Shown here: positions 36,274 through 44,842 of the stretch, piece by piece
How the letters are laid out: the number at the start of each line of letters is the position of its first letter
Position numbering within the stretch: the stretch's first letter is position 1
DNA from: an uncultured Planctomycetaceae bacterium
Lineage (GTDB): Bacteria > Planctomycetota > Planctomycetia > Planctomycetales > Planctomycetaceae
Length of the DNA stretch: 60,629 nucleotides
Reading direction: 5' to 3'
Assembly: GCA_903858815.1 (NCBI GenBank)
Contig: CAIOKE010000169.1
Coordinates: forward strand, 1-60,629
Program-made: the position numbers and the translations under genes
Notes under the pieces: generated by a model
Database searches by the model: none
What the model was told of the DNA's origin: nothing
What the model saw: only the letters and a program-made list of their open reading frames with translations

Positions 36274-37800
36274 TTGAATTCCTACATCAATGGTGCTGTA
36301 AATCTTGTTGCCTGCATCGGGATAATTGCAGGTGCTGCCGCAGAAGATCGCGCAGTGTCCGGCCTGCAGCCAACACTCACAGAGTCAGTGATTGAGGACC
36401 GTTTCGGTGCGGCACTGGCTGAGCTTGAACAGCGACTGCTGCGGGTTGAGGATGAAAATCGGCAATTGCACCAGCGACTGAATGCGGCAGACCCGGTTCT
36501 GGAGATCCCGGAGCCGGCAATTGATGATTCCGGATTGCCGGCCTGCAACGATCCCGGTGCAGAACTGACCTCGCTCAGAACTGAGCCAGCACCGCAGTCA
36601 GCCGCAGCGACAGCCGAACCCAAAAAGGAGAAGAAGTGGTTCGAGAAGTACACAATCCGGGGCTATGCACAGCTGCGATTCAATGATGTGCTCGACAGCG
36701 ATGGGGCAGCCGCAGCACAGACAGTCGGCGACAGCTCAATCGGTGATCGACAGTCGTTCCTGCTGCGACGAGTTCGTATGATCATTCAGGGGGATGTTTC
36801 TGAGCATGTCTCGCTGTATTTTCAGCCGGATTTCGCTGCGGCTGTCCCCGGAAGCCCTGACGGCAACCAGTATGGTCAGATCCGTGACATGTATGCCGAT
36901 GTGCACCTCGATGATCAGAAGGAACTGAGGTTTCGAATTGGACAGTCGAAAGTCCCTTATGGCTGGGAAAATCTGCAGTCCAGCTCCAATCGTCTGCCCC
37001 TCGACCGCAATGATGCACTGAACAGCAGCTTTAAAAACGAACGCGATCTGGGTGTGTTCTTCTACTGGACGCCGCTTGAAGTGCAGGAGTTTTTCAAGTA
37101 CGTGAATGACGAAGGCCTGAAGGGTTCCGGGAACTACGGAATGTTTGGCATCGGTTTCTGCAACGGTCAGGGAGGATCACTGCGAGAGCAGAACGACAAT
37201 CTGTGCCTTGTGGCACGTCTCACTGTCCCCTTCGAATATGGGGAAGGTCGACATGCCGAAATCGGCATGCAGGGCTACACCGGCCAGTACGGCGTGCTGG
37301 GAAGCCCAATCAGTCCTCTGGGGGCAGGGCCCGCCGTTCGCCCATCTGGATCTGTAGAGACTGGAGAAACCGGACTCAGAGATGAGCGACTGGCATGGAC
37401 CTTTGTTGCCTACCCGGAACCAATCGGGTTCCAGGCTGAATGGAATGTTGGATATGGCCCGGCGCTCAATGCCAGCCAGACGGCGATTGGTGTGGAATCA
37501 CTCACCGGTGGCTACGCGATGATCATGGGACGCCGCAAGCTCAAAAAGGGCGAGCTTCTGCCGTTTGCTCGATGGAACTACTTTGAAGGTGGCTACAAGA
37601 CCGAAAGAAACGCTCCTTTCGTCAACATTGAGGAATGGGAACTGGGACTGGAATGGCAGTTTTCCAAAAGCCTCGAACTGGTGACGATGTACACACTCAC
37701 GGACCGTACCAGCACAACAGCGCTGACTTCCGCGAATTCTCGTTCCTACCAGCAGTTCGAAGGCCAGCTGGTGCGATGCCAGGTACAGGTCACCTGGTGA
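36274..37800 (+). CDS. OprO/OprP-like outer-membrane porin 2
   Basis: About 508 aa from TTG 36274, which directly precedes a signal-like segment (GAVNLVACIGIIAGAAAED). No in-frame ATG lies between the upstream terminator and the mature protein. A short frame MNHRFTSIPPAPNLQIGGT (36219-36277) ends in TGA overlapping this TTG, so a coupled leader or a one-base frameshift joining the two is possible. The mature part has a coiled-coil segment (LAELEQRLLRVEDENRQLHQ), then the porin barrel: KYTIRGYAQLRFNDVLD, QSFLLRRVRMIIQGDV, RFRIGQSKVPYGWENLQSSS, and a terminal aromatic residue (CQVQVTW). It is related to porin 1 but diverged. Confidence 0.8.
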   Translation: MNSYINGAVNLVACIGIIAGAAAEDRAVSGLQPTLTESVIEDRFGAALAELEQRLLRVEDENRQLHQRLNAADPVLEIPEPAIDDSGLPACNDPGAELTSLRTEPAPQSAAATAEPKKEKKWFEKYTIRGYAQLRFNDVLDSDGAAAAQTVGDSSIGDRQSFLLRRVRMIIQGDVSEHVSLYFQPDFAAAVPGSPDGNQYGQIRDMYADVHLDDQKELRFRIGQSKVPYGWENLQSSSNRLPLDRNDALNSSFKNERDLGVFFYWTPLEVQEFFKYVNDEGLKGSGNYGMFGIGFCNGQGGSLREQNDNLCLVARLTVPFEYGEGRHAEIGMQGYTGQYGVLGSPISPLGAGPAVRPSGSVETGETGLRDERLAWTFVAYPEPIGFQAEWNVGYGPALNASQTAIGVESLTGGYAMIMGRRKLKKGELLPFARWNYFEGGYKTERNAPFVNIEEWELGLEWQFSKSLELVTMYTLTDRTSTTALTSANSRSYQQFEGQLVRCQVQVTW

Positions 37801-37842
37801 GTTTGACGACGACACTCGCGGATTATCTGCAGCACGCCGACC

Positions 37843-39246
37843 TCAGAAATCCACCTGCGCCCGCAGACCAAACATGTCCGTCTGACTCTGAGGACTTCCC
37901 GGCACATTCGCCATGGAATGCACATAGTTGAAGACCAGTTTGGTGTACGGATTCCAGTACCAGTTCACCCCCGCCGTCCAGTCCGTCAGCTGGCCTCCTT
38001 TGATGTCGTGATCGCTGAGATCCAGCCACGAAAACCGAGTGGCAACTTCCCAGGCGCCCGAACCTCCGGCAGCGTTGTAAACAAAATTCTCCTTCGGAAT
38101 CACTCTGTCAATTGCCCCCTGTTTGCGGTCGTAAGGGCGATGTTCGCCCGTCAGAAACCACCCCGCTTGCGCATACACGCCCGGCAACGCACACGACTGA
38201 CCCTGAAAATCGCACATCGTTACCATCGCCTCAGACTGCAGACTGATCGGACCATCGACCCACAGCAGTTCCGAACCAACCACGTGATACGAGGACACGT
38301 TCAGATTGCCAGTCGCCACAAAGAAGGGAGTACCATTTGCTCCCCCAGGAACAGCCTGTCCACTGGATCCCACTGCACCCGGCCCGTTTGCACCAATGTA
38401 GAACTCAGGAATCGTGCGAAAATTGATCGTCTCGTCACCTGGAGCATTAAAAAAGTGACCGGCTCCGATATGCAGATAGCGATTGCCGCCTTCCAGCCAC
38501 ATGGGAAGTATCGTCAGTCTTTCCGCTGTGCCCCATCCACCATCATCCGTCAGCGTACCACCAAACTGGTCCTGCCCCGAGCGAAACACTGAGGCGGCCC
38601 ACGTCGCGTCCAGTTCTTCCGTATGGTCGTAGAAGCCGATCCCCATATGCCGAAACGGCGTAAACGGCTGGAACAGAGAACTGCGCTCCATAAAGGTCGT
38701 GTAACGGAAACTACTGACAACCTCCAGGCTGAATGGCTGTTTCCACTGGCCAATGCGGACGTTGCCCAACACTGGCACCTGAGTCTGCTCGACCCACACG
38801 TCCGTGAAAGTCGGTCGGCCGAAAAAGCCGAAGTCCATCTGGAAAAAGTAGTTTGTCGTCTCAGTGACGCTGCCTTTGGCCGACAGACGAGCACGCCGGA
38901 AATCAGCGCCATCCTGAATGTCACCATATTTCCGGCGACTGGCTGCATCCTGCTGGATCCAGCCCGCATCCGCCTGAAAAACACCGTTAATGGTCACCGA
39001 AGGAAGCGTCTTTTTCGCTGCTTTCGCCTGCAGATCCTGCACCATCTTTTCCAGTTCACCCAGACGCTGGTCCGTATCAGTCAGTTGTGGCTCCACATCC
39101 ACAATTGCGGCTGTGGCTTCCTCGGCAAATGCCACCCTGCCTCCCAAATCGTCGCCTTCCTGTTGTCCAAAGACTGCCTGACAGGAACCCAACAGCAGCA
39201 ATAGTCCGATCGGGTAACAAACAGAGTTCCATGCGATCCTGCCCAT
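37843..39246 (-). CDS. OprO/OprP-like outer-membrane porin 3
   Basis: A 467 aa protein from ATG 39246, which has a CAGGAG site 8 bases upstream and is followed by a good signal peptide (NSVCYPIGLLLLLGSCQAVFG). ATG 39324, also with a GGAGG site, would add 26 residues. A coiled-coil segment (TDTDQRLGELEKMVQDLQAK) precedes the barrel: ADFRRARLSAKGSVTETTNY, VRIGQWKQPFSLEVVSSFRY, QAGWFLTGEHRPYDRKQGAI, and terminal Phe (LRAQVDF). It is closer to porin 1 in several blocks (FLTGEHR, FRRARL). It converges with porin 2 and does not carry the CTTAACAATT motif upstream. Confidence 0.85.
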   Translation of the reverse strand: MGRIAWNSVCYPIGLLLLLGSCQAVFGQQEGDDLGGRVAFAEEATAAIVDVEPQLTDTDQRLGELEKMVQDLQAKAAKKTLPSVTINGVFQADAGWIQQDAASRRKYGDIQDGADFRRARLSAKGSVTETTNYFFQMDFGFFGRPTFTDVWVEQTQVPVLGNVRIGQWKQPFSLEVVSSFRYTTFMERSSLFQPFTPFRHMGIGFYDHTEELDATWAASVFRSGQDQFGGTLTDDGGWGTAERLTILPMWLEGGNRYLHIGAGHFFNAPGDETINFRTIPEFYIGANGPGAVGSSGQAVPGGANGTPFFVATGNLNVSSYHVVGSELLWVDGPISLQSEAMVTMCDFQGQSCALPGVYAQAGWFLTGEHRPYDRKQGAIDRVIPKENFVYNAAGGSGAWEVATRFSWLDLSDHDIKGGQLTDWTAGVNWYWNPYTKLVFNYVHSMANVPGSPQSQTDMFGLRAQVDF

Positions 39247-39525
39247 ACACCAACTCCTGAGGATTGTTCTGAAAAAGGACGCAGACACCAGAGGCACGGC
39301 GCAGGATGCCGATCCTCGGGGCATTTTCCTCCAGTAATTAACCCAGACTTACTGGCCACATCGACATCGACCGACTTTCATTTGAGCCATCAAATCAGCT
39401 ACAGTTGCTGAATCTGAACTCATTTGAATAACTGGTATCGCCGGAAAATATCCCACCGGACACCCCAGCCCCCCATTCCTCCAGTTCCTGCCAGATCCCG
39501 TAGACTCAGGCAGAGGTTGCATCCG

Positions 39526-40731
39526 ATGACAAACACTGGTCATAAGCCGCCCGCAGCCCGCTTCCTGCCCCTGCTCGTGACGATCCTGCTCCAGATCCCG
39601 CCTTTCAGCATTTGGGCGATCGCGGGAAATCCACATCCTGCCAGCCCCCGGATTCTTGCGAAAGGGCAGGGCAGTACCGCTCCCCAGCAGCCACAGTCCG
39701 CCATAGATCCTGCCGGTTCTGTGCACGTGGTTTTTGGCAAGAGCAACGAAGTCTGGTACTGTCGCTCTCGGAATGACGGCACTGGCTATACAACGCCGAC
39801 GAAGGCCTTTGCTGTGCCCAACATGTCGCTGGGAATGCGTCGTGGCCCGCGAATTGTGGCCCTGAAAAACCGGTTGATCATCACAGCCATCGGGGGGCCT
39901 CAGGGCAAGGGGCGTGACGGGGATATCCTGTCATGGACTTCGCAGGACGGTGGTGAAACCTGGGCAGGTCCCGTCCGTGTAAATGATGTGGAAGCGTCTG
40001 CGCGAGAGGGACTGCATGCAATGGCTGGCGGACAACCGGATCCTGGAAAACCGCACGAAGTGGTGTGGACGATCTGGCTGGACCTGCGAAACAACCGAAC
40101 TGAGATCTGTGGTTCAAGCTCAATTGACGGCGGATTGACCTGGAGCCCGAATCGCATCCTGTACACGAATCCGCAGAAGAGTGTCTGCGAGTGCTGTCAT
40201 CCTTCAATCACCATGGACGGGCGCAGTGTGCATGTGTTGTTTCGAAACTCGCTGGACGGCAATCGAGATATGTTTGTGATGAGTTCAACAGATGGTGGCC
40301 GCAACTTTGAAGCGGCCGTCCCGGCGGGCCGTGGTCACTGGAAACTGAACGCCTGTCCGATGGATGGCGGTATGCTGGCCGCAGCCGCCGGTAAAACACC
40401 GGTCGCTGTTTGGCGACGTGAGGGAAACATTTATCAGGGCACAACAGGTGATGCTGAGCAGTTATTGGGGCCCGGTGACCAGCCATGGATTGCAGCAACG
40501 TCGGGTGGCCCGGCCATTGCCTGGACAGCCGGAAAAACTCGCGATCTCATGCTGCAGAAACCGGGCTCGTCCGGCCCTGAACTGGTAGCGCGGGAAACGG
40601 GATTTCCAGTGCTGACAGCGGGGAAACAGGGCGAGCGAGCGATCCTTATCTGGGAGCAGCGAGAGGGTGGGCAGCAGACCATTCAGGTGCTGGATGTCGT
40701 CGGGGGCCTTGCCAGCCGGGCATCTCGTTAA
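39526..40731 (+). CDS. exported sialidase-like beta-propeller protein
   Basis: A 401 aa protein from ATG 39526 with a signal peptide (RFLPLLVTILLQIPPFSIWA). At least three Asp-box (BNR) motifs are visible, SQDGGETWAG, SIDGGLTWSP and STDGGRNFEA, as in six-bladed sialidase propellers. A Cys cluster (SVCECCHPSI) sits between the second and third; such clusters occur in bacterial exo-alpha-sialidase-like proteins, and here CECCH also happens to satisfy CXXCH. True sialidase activity is not established, since the arginine triad cannot be placed with certainty. It is divergent from porin 3. Confidence 0.8.
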   Translation: MTNTGHKPPAARFLPLLVTILLQIPPFSIWAIAGNPHPASPRILAKGQGSTAPQQPQSAIDPAGSVHVVFGKSNEVWYCRSRNDGTGYTTPTKAFAVPNMSLGMRRGPRIVALKNRLIITAIGGPQGKGRDGDILSWTSQDGGETWAGPVRVNDVEASAREGLHAMAGGQPDPGKPHEVVWTIWLDLRNNRTEICGSSSIDGGLTWSPNRILYTNPQKSVCECCHPSITMDGRSVHVLFRNSLDGNRDMFVMSSTDGGRNFEAAVPAGRGHWKLNACPMDGGMLAAAAGKTPVAVWRREGNIYQGTTGDAEQLLGPGDQPWIAATSGGPAIAWTAGKTRDLMLQKPGSSGPELVARETGFPVLTAGKQGERAILIWEQREGGQQTIQVLDVVGGLASRASR

Positions 40732-41133
40732 TGATTTCCCCAAAACGCAGAGGCTCGTTTTTTGACGATCCCCACCGGGAACGGCCGGACTTTATGGCAG
40801 GAATCACGTTCTGCCTGTGGTTGTGCCATTGAAGCCAGACGTCACCGCGACCAGCTTTCCCCGCACATGACTTTGGAAAAATCCCCGATTTTAAGCCACT
40901 GCAGCAGTTTCCAGCACGCTTAACAGACTTTCAGCACCGGCCCGCAACTCGCCTCTTCTCATTCGCCAACCCAGGCCTTGCAGCTGGTCGAACAGGATTT
41001 CAATGCGGGATTTCTGCGATTCGGAAAGTCGGATCCTGCTTGAGTTTCGGGCCAGATTTCGTCACTATTCCGTCTCTGCGTCTGCTCAGATCCCTTTTTA
41101 CCGCTCAGAATACGGCCGAAAGAAGTCTACGGA
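40732..41133. other. intergenic region upstream of infA
   Basis: About 400 bases with no supported gene, repeat copy or RNA gene. Part of it probably carries the infA promoter. A T-run after GGCTCG at about 40757 gives a weak terminator-like appearance for the preceding gene. Confidence 0.4.
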
Positions 41134-41352
41134 ATGTCGAAGGAAGAAGCGATTCAGGTCGAAGGCAGTGTCATTGAAGCTCTGGCAAACACTCAGTTCC
41201 GCGTCGAACTTGAGAACGGCCATCAGGTGATGGCGCATGTGGCCGGCAAGATGCGGAAGCACTTCATCCGTATTGTACCAGGCGACCGCGTGGTCGTGGA
41301 AGTTTCTCCTTACGACCTGAAGCGTGGTCGCATTGTCTATCGTGAAAAATAA
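41134..41352 (+). CDS. infA: translation initiation factor IF-1
   Basis: IF-1 occupies the ribosomal A site during initiation. The 72 aa product is a complete S1/OB-fold protein: [40 protein letters not shown], then [20 protein letters not shown]. It is followed after only 3 bases by rnhA, which is not the usual ribosomal-protein neighbourhood of infA. Confidence 0.97.
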   Translation: MSKEEAIQVEGSVIEALANTQFRVELENGHQVMAHVAGKMRKHFIRIVPGDRVVVEVSPYDLKRGRIVYREK

Positions 41353-41355
41353 TCT

Positions 41356-41847
41356 ATGACAGTGTCTGAGGGCACAGTACAGCTTCCTTTCGTGCAACTG
41401 TTCACGGATGGTGCCTGCAGTGGAAATCCCGGCCCGGGTGGTTGGGGCTGCATCCTGCGTCATCCTGCATCCGGGAAGGAATCTGAATTCAGCGGCGGAG
41501 AACTGCTGACAACAAACAACAGGATGGAACTGCAGGCTGTCATCGAGGGTCTGAACAGACTGCGTGCTCGATCCCGTGTCGAGGTTGTGACCGACAGCTC
41601 GTATGTGGCCAAAGGGTCGTCGGAATGGCTGCCAGGCTGGAAGCGTAACGGCTGGCGTCGGAAGGATGGTCGCCAGTGGGTCCCAATCGCTAATCAGCAG
41701 CATTGGCAGCAGTTGGACCAGCTGCTGGCGAAACATGAGGTGCGATTTACTCTGGTGCGCGGTCATGCGGGGCATCCAGAGAATGAGCGGTGTGACGTCC
41801 TTGCGGTTGCAGCAGCCGCTGCCGTACGTCAGCAGTCTGAAGAATGA
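41356..41847 (+). CDS. rnhA: ribonuclease HI
   Basis: Degrades the RNA strand of RNA-DNA hybrids. The 163 aa product has the four acidic active-site residues of the family: Asp in LFTDGACSGNPGPGGWG, Glu in NNRMELQAVIEGL, Asp in VTDSSYVAKG, and Asp in HPENERCDVLA, plus the basic KRNGWRRKDG handle. ATG 41356 is 3 bases after infA, implying one mRNA, and the sigma-54-type regulator gene starts 24 bases after it. Confidence 0.95.
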   Translation: MTVSEGTVQLPFVQLFTDGACSGNPGPGGWGCILRHPASGKESEFSGGELLTTNNRMELQAVIEGLNRLRARSRVEVVTDSSYVAKGSSEWLPGWKRNGWRRKDGRQWVPIANQQHWQQLDQLLAKHEVRFTLVRGHAGHPENERCDVLAVAAAAAVRQQSEE

Positions 41848-41871
41848 CCAGCCCGCAAAGGAGAATGTGCA

Positions 41872-43422
41872 GTGGGACAGGTTTCCGCGGAAGATCTGCA
41901 ACTGGCACAGGCGATTTCGGACCTGAACTACACCAACCCATTTCTCCCGGAACGCCTCGAACGCGAACAGCTGGTGCTGGGAACTGCGTTTGAACCAGAG
42001 CCCGACAGTTACTGGAGCCTGACGCCAACTCAGGTCTCTCAGAGACGCCCTAATTTAATCCGCATACTTGAACGGGCACGTGAGACAGCCGAGCGGATGC
42101 GCAGACAACTGCAGGACAGTCGACGTCGGGATGCCGAGCTGGTGCGGCTGTATGACGAACTGACAGTCTATGTGCTGTTCTATGAGGTCTTCGACGAGCG
42201 GCTCAAATGTCGAGCCGGGGGGCTGGATAAACAGACCGCAGATCGAAAGGTGTGGAATCACTTTTCTGCGGAATTTGACAGACGCATGCAGCTCCCTGAT
42301 CTGCTGCTGCCGTCTGCCTCGCAGAAGCTTGAACTGTTTGAGTTGTTCCATCAGGTCCTGCGTGCATTCTTCAACATCTTTGACTGTGTGATCGGTCGTT
42401 CGGCACCGGCAGCTCGGCTGCGAGCTCGTGTCTGGCAATCCATCTTCACCCACGACATGCGCCGCTATCGACGCTCATTAATGAAGTCCTGGCAAAACGC
42501 AACAACGCTGATCACTGGTCCCAGTGGCAGTGGCAAGGATCTTGTCGCGCAGGCTGTCGGGCTGTCCCGGCGCGTTCCCTTTGACCCGGAATCCCGACGA
42601 TTTGCGGTACAGCCCGAAGAAGTCTGGTTTGCAGTGAACGTGTCGGCGTTCTCCACCGGCCTCGTGGAATCCGAACTGTTTGGACACGCAAAGGGTGCGT
42701 ACACCGATGCCGCAACAGCGCGCGAAGGCTGGCTGGAAGCCTGTGGCCCCTGGGGGGCCGTACTGCTGGATGAAATTGGAGAACTGGATCCGGCGACGCA
42801 GGTTAAGCTGTTACGAGTCCTGCAGAATCGCCAGTTTCAACGCCTCGGAGAAACAAAAATCCGACAGTTTGAGGGACGAATCATCGCTGCCACAAATCGC
42901 GATCTCCGCAGGGAAATTGAATCCGGGCGATTTCGCGAAGATCTGTACTATCGCCTGTGTGCCGATATTATTGAGACTCCTTCGCTGGCCGCTCAGACGG
43001 CGGATAACCCCGATATGCTCAGTGACCTCGTCCAGCAGATTGCCGGACGAATCTGCCCGGATGAACAGGACGCACTGGCCACGGAAGTCCTGACGTGGAT
43101 CCAGCGCTCGCTGCCTTCAGACTATCACTGGCCCGGCAATATCCGTGAGCTTGAGCAGTGCGTCAGGAACGTACTGATCTCGGGCAGTTATGTCCCGGCA
43201 CAGCAGCAAAATGCAGAACTCGACGGACAGTTCCCCGCAGAGCTGCTGCCGGTATTTCAGGGAATGACCGCACTGTCCATGACTGCTGATGAGGTACTGG
43301 CTCACTACTGTCGTTACGCCTATCGACGCACTGCAAGCTTTGAACGTGCTGCGAAACTGCTGCAATTGGATCGTCGCACGGTACGTGCGCGAGCTGATCA
43401 GGCATTGCCCACCGACAACTGA
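41872..43422 (+). CDS. sigma-54-type AAA+ transcriptional regulator without receiver domain
   Basis: A 516 aa protein from GTG 41872, preceded by AAAGGAG. The N-terminal 200 residues are helical and match no sensor domain I know (no phospho-acceptor receiver). The AAA+ domain has Walker A GPSGSGKD (216-223), Walker B VLLDEIGELD (297-306), ATNRDLRREI and the arginine-finger region RFREDLYYRL. The sigma-54 contact loop, normally GAFTGA, reads GAYTDA (275-280). A Fis-like helix-turn-helix (FERAAKLLQLDRRTVRARAD) closes the protein. The Tyr is a common alternative, while Asp in place of the second Gly could weaken sigma-54 activation. Downstream of infA-rnhA, its target genes are unknown. Confidence 0.85.
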   Translation: MGQVSAEDLQLAQAISDLNYTNPFLPERLEREQLVLGTAFEPEPDSYWSLTPTQVSQRRPNLIRILERARETAERMRRQLQDSRRRDAELVRLYDELTVYVLFYEVFDERLKCRAGGLDKQTADRKVWNHFSAEFDRRMQLPDLLLPSASQKLELFELFHQVLRAFFNIFDCVIGRSAPAARLRARVWQSIFTHDMRRYRRSLMKSWQNATTLITGPSGSGKDLVAQAVGLSRRVPFDPESRRFAVQPEEVWFAVNVSAFSTGLVESELFGHAKGAYTDAATAREGWLEACGPWGAVLLDEIGELDPATQVKLLRVLQNRQFQRLGETKIRQFEGRIIAATNRDLRREIESGRFREDLYYRLCADIIETPSLAAQTADNPDMLSDLVQQIAGRICPDEQDALATEVLTWIQRSLPSDYHWPGNIRELEQCVRNVLISGSYVPAQQQNAELDGQFPAELLPVFQGMTALSMTADEVLAHYCRYAYRRTASFERAAKLLQLDRRTVRARADQALPTDN

Positions 43423-43483
43423 ATCAATGGCATCATCACTGCTGCAAGGGATGCTGTGGGTCCAGTGCACGTCGAGCCGGCGT

Positions 43484-44617
43484 TCAGATGTTCTGAGCGA
43501 CCCGACGAAAAAATCGTTTTGTGGCATCCAGATTCCACTGAATTGTCAGAGACATCGGTATCGACGACCGGAGTTTCTCAACACGTTCTGCGACCTGTTG
43601 GGCCGTCTGCTCAGGTGTCCCGCGGCGGATCCGAGGTGTGCGACTGACGGTACACAGCCACTCCAAAGACTGATCACAGAAAGTCAACAGGTCCTGCTCA
43701 CTCCGAATTGCCTGCTCGTCAGAGCGGTTGTGCCAGGTTTCCGGAAATTCCAGTCGCAGTCGCTGAGAGATAACAGAACGCTGTCCCTGCAACGGCTCAA
43801 GCACCGGACTGACCAGATCCGCGTGTAACCGCAATGGGGGACCTGCCAAACTGGAAAGTTGCTTCACCAGCAATGCATTCTGTCGCAGCGCAGCGTGAGA
43901 CCCTCGTCGCTGCGGAATGAACTGACGATAGGCATACAACAGTCGGAAGGCCGGCAGGCTCAGGCTTCCCGGTGACCTGCGGATCTTCTCTGTTTCAAGG
44001 TCCAGGTGATAATTCTTTCTGAAATGACGTACAACACAGCCATCAGGGAACAGGTGAGGGGCGTAGGGAAACAGTTCCACGCGAGCCCCCCCAAAAACTC
44101 GCTCCAGCACTCTGATCCGCTCAGCATAATCCAGCACTGCCACATTCTGCGGTGTGATCCGAAAACTACGTCCGCCACGAACTATGTGATCCTGAAAACG
44201 ACTCTCCAGCCAGTCATGCCGCGGACGCAGATAGGCGACAACCCTGATCGCCAGTTTCGCTGCATTGATGAATTTCCGCACCGCCAGCAACTCCGCTTCC
44301 GGCATCATCCAGCAGTTTTCTGCGGACAGATACAGGCTGCTGTGTGTCGAAGTCGCCACAGACAGAGCCTGCCACAGTTTCTGCTCTGCTGTCCGCTGAA
44401 ACTCGGCAAATCGTTCCGGGGACCACCCCAGCATCCGCACACGCGGATCGTCCGATGGATCCGCGGCGAATAATGCATTGATTGTCGCTGTCGCCTTTGT
44501 TTCCGCAAAGCTGAAGTACAGGGTCTCCGGATTGTCGAGTCCGTAATACAGAGACTCCTGTATCGAAGAGGCGCCAGTCCGAGGCATCCCCACATGCAAA
44601 ATGCATTCACCAGCCAT
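43484..44617 (-). CDS. sulfotransferase-like protein
   Basis: A 377 aa protein starting MAGECILHVGMPRTGASSIQ, where HVGMPRTGASS is the 5'-phosphosulfate loop (PAPS binding) of the sulfotransferase fold. AIRVVAYLRPRHDWLESRFQ near residues 125-145 resembles the 3'-phosphate site with its Arg. The rest is not similar to a named subfamily. It may sulfate a surface sugar or peptide. It is downstream of the cytochrome operon on the same strand but separated by a hairpin, and converges with the regulator gene. Confidence 0.7.
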   Translation of the reverse strand: MAGECILHVGMPRTGASSIQESLYYGLDNPETLYFSFAETKATATINALFAADPSDDPRVRMLGWSPERFAEFQRTAEQKLWQALSVATSTHSSLYLSAENCWMMPEAELLAVRKFINAAKLAIRVVAYLRPRHDWLESRFQDHIVRGGRSFRITPQNVAVLDYAERIRVLERVFGGARVELFPYAPHLFPDGCVVRHFRKNYHLDLETEKIRRSPGSLSLPAFRLLYAYRQFIPQRRGSHAALRQNALLVKQLSSLAGPPLRLHADLVSPVLEPLQGQRSVISQRLRLEFPETWHNRSDEQAIRSEQDLLTFCDQSLEWLCTVSRTPRIRRGTPEQTAQQVAERVEKLRSSIPMSLTIQWNLDATKRFFRRVAQNI

Positions 44618-44754
44618 TGTGATCTGTCCCGTTGCCTGATCGACATCTGTCGAACCGCTGACAAGTCACTCAGAGTTGTCTTCAACCTTATTGTCTCGCT
44701 GCTGCCAGATGTTGCCACAAGGCATCAGCAGAACGGAAAATGTTGCAGTAAGAC

Positions 44755-44794
44755 AACGCCGTGGCAGACATTGATGCGAAACACGGCGTTTTTT
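44755..44794. terminator. terminator-like hairpin after the decaheme cytochrome gene
   Basis: AACGCCGTG and CACGGCGTT form a 9 bp stem with an 18-base loop, about 50 bases past the cytochrome stop codon. A T6 run follows on the plus strand and a weaker GTTGTCTTA follows on the minus strand. It probably separates the cytochrome operon from the sulfotransferase gene. Confidence 0.6.
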
Positions 44795-44842
44795 CTGAGT
44801 CACTTCACGGGATGCAATCGGTGTGCCGGAATGATACACTGT

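Noticed and set aside
41003-41230. Plus-strand frame overlapping the start of infA
   Set aside because: Runs out of frame through infA, has no domain, and lacks a ribosome-binding site.
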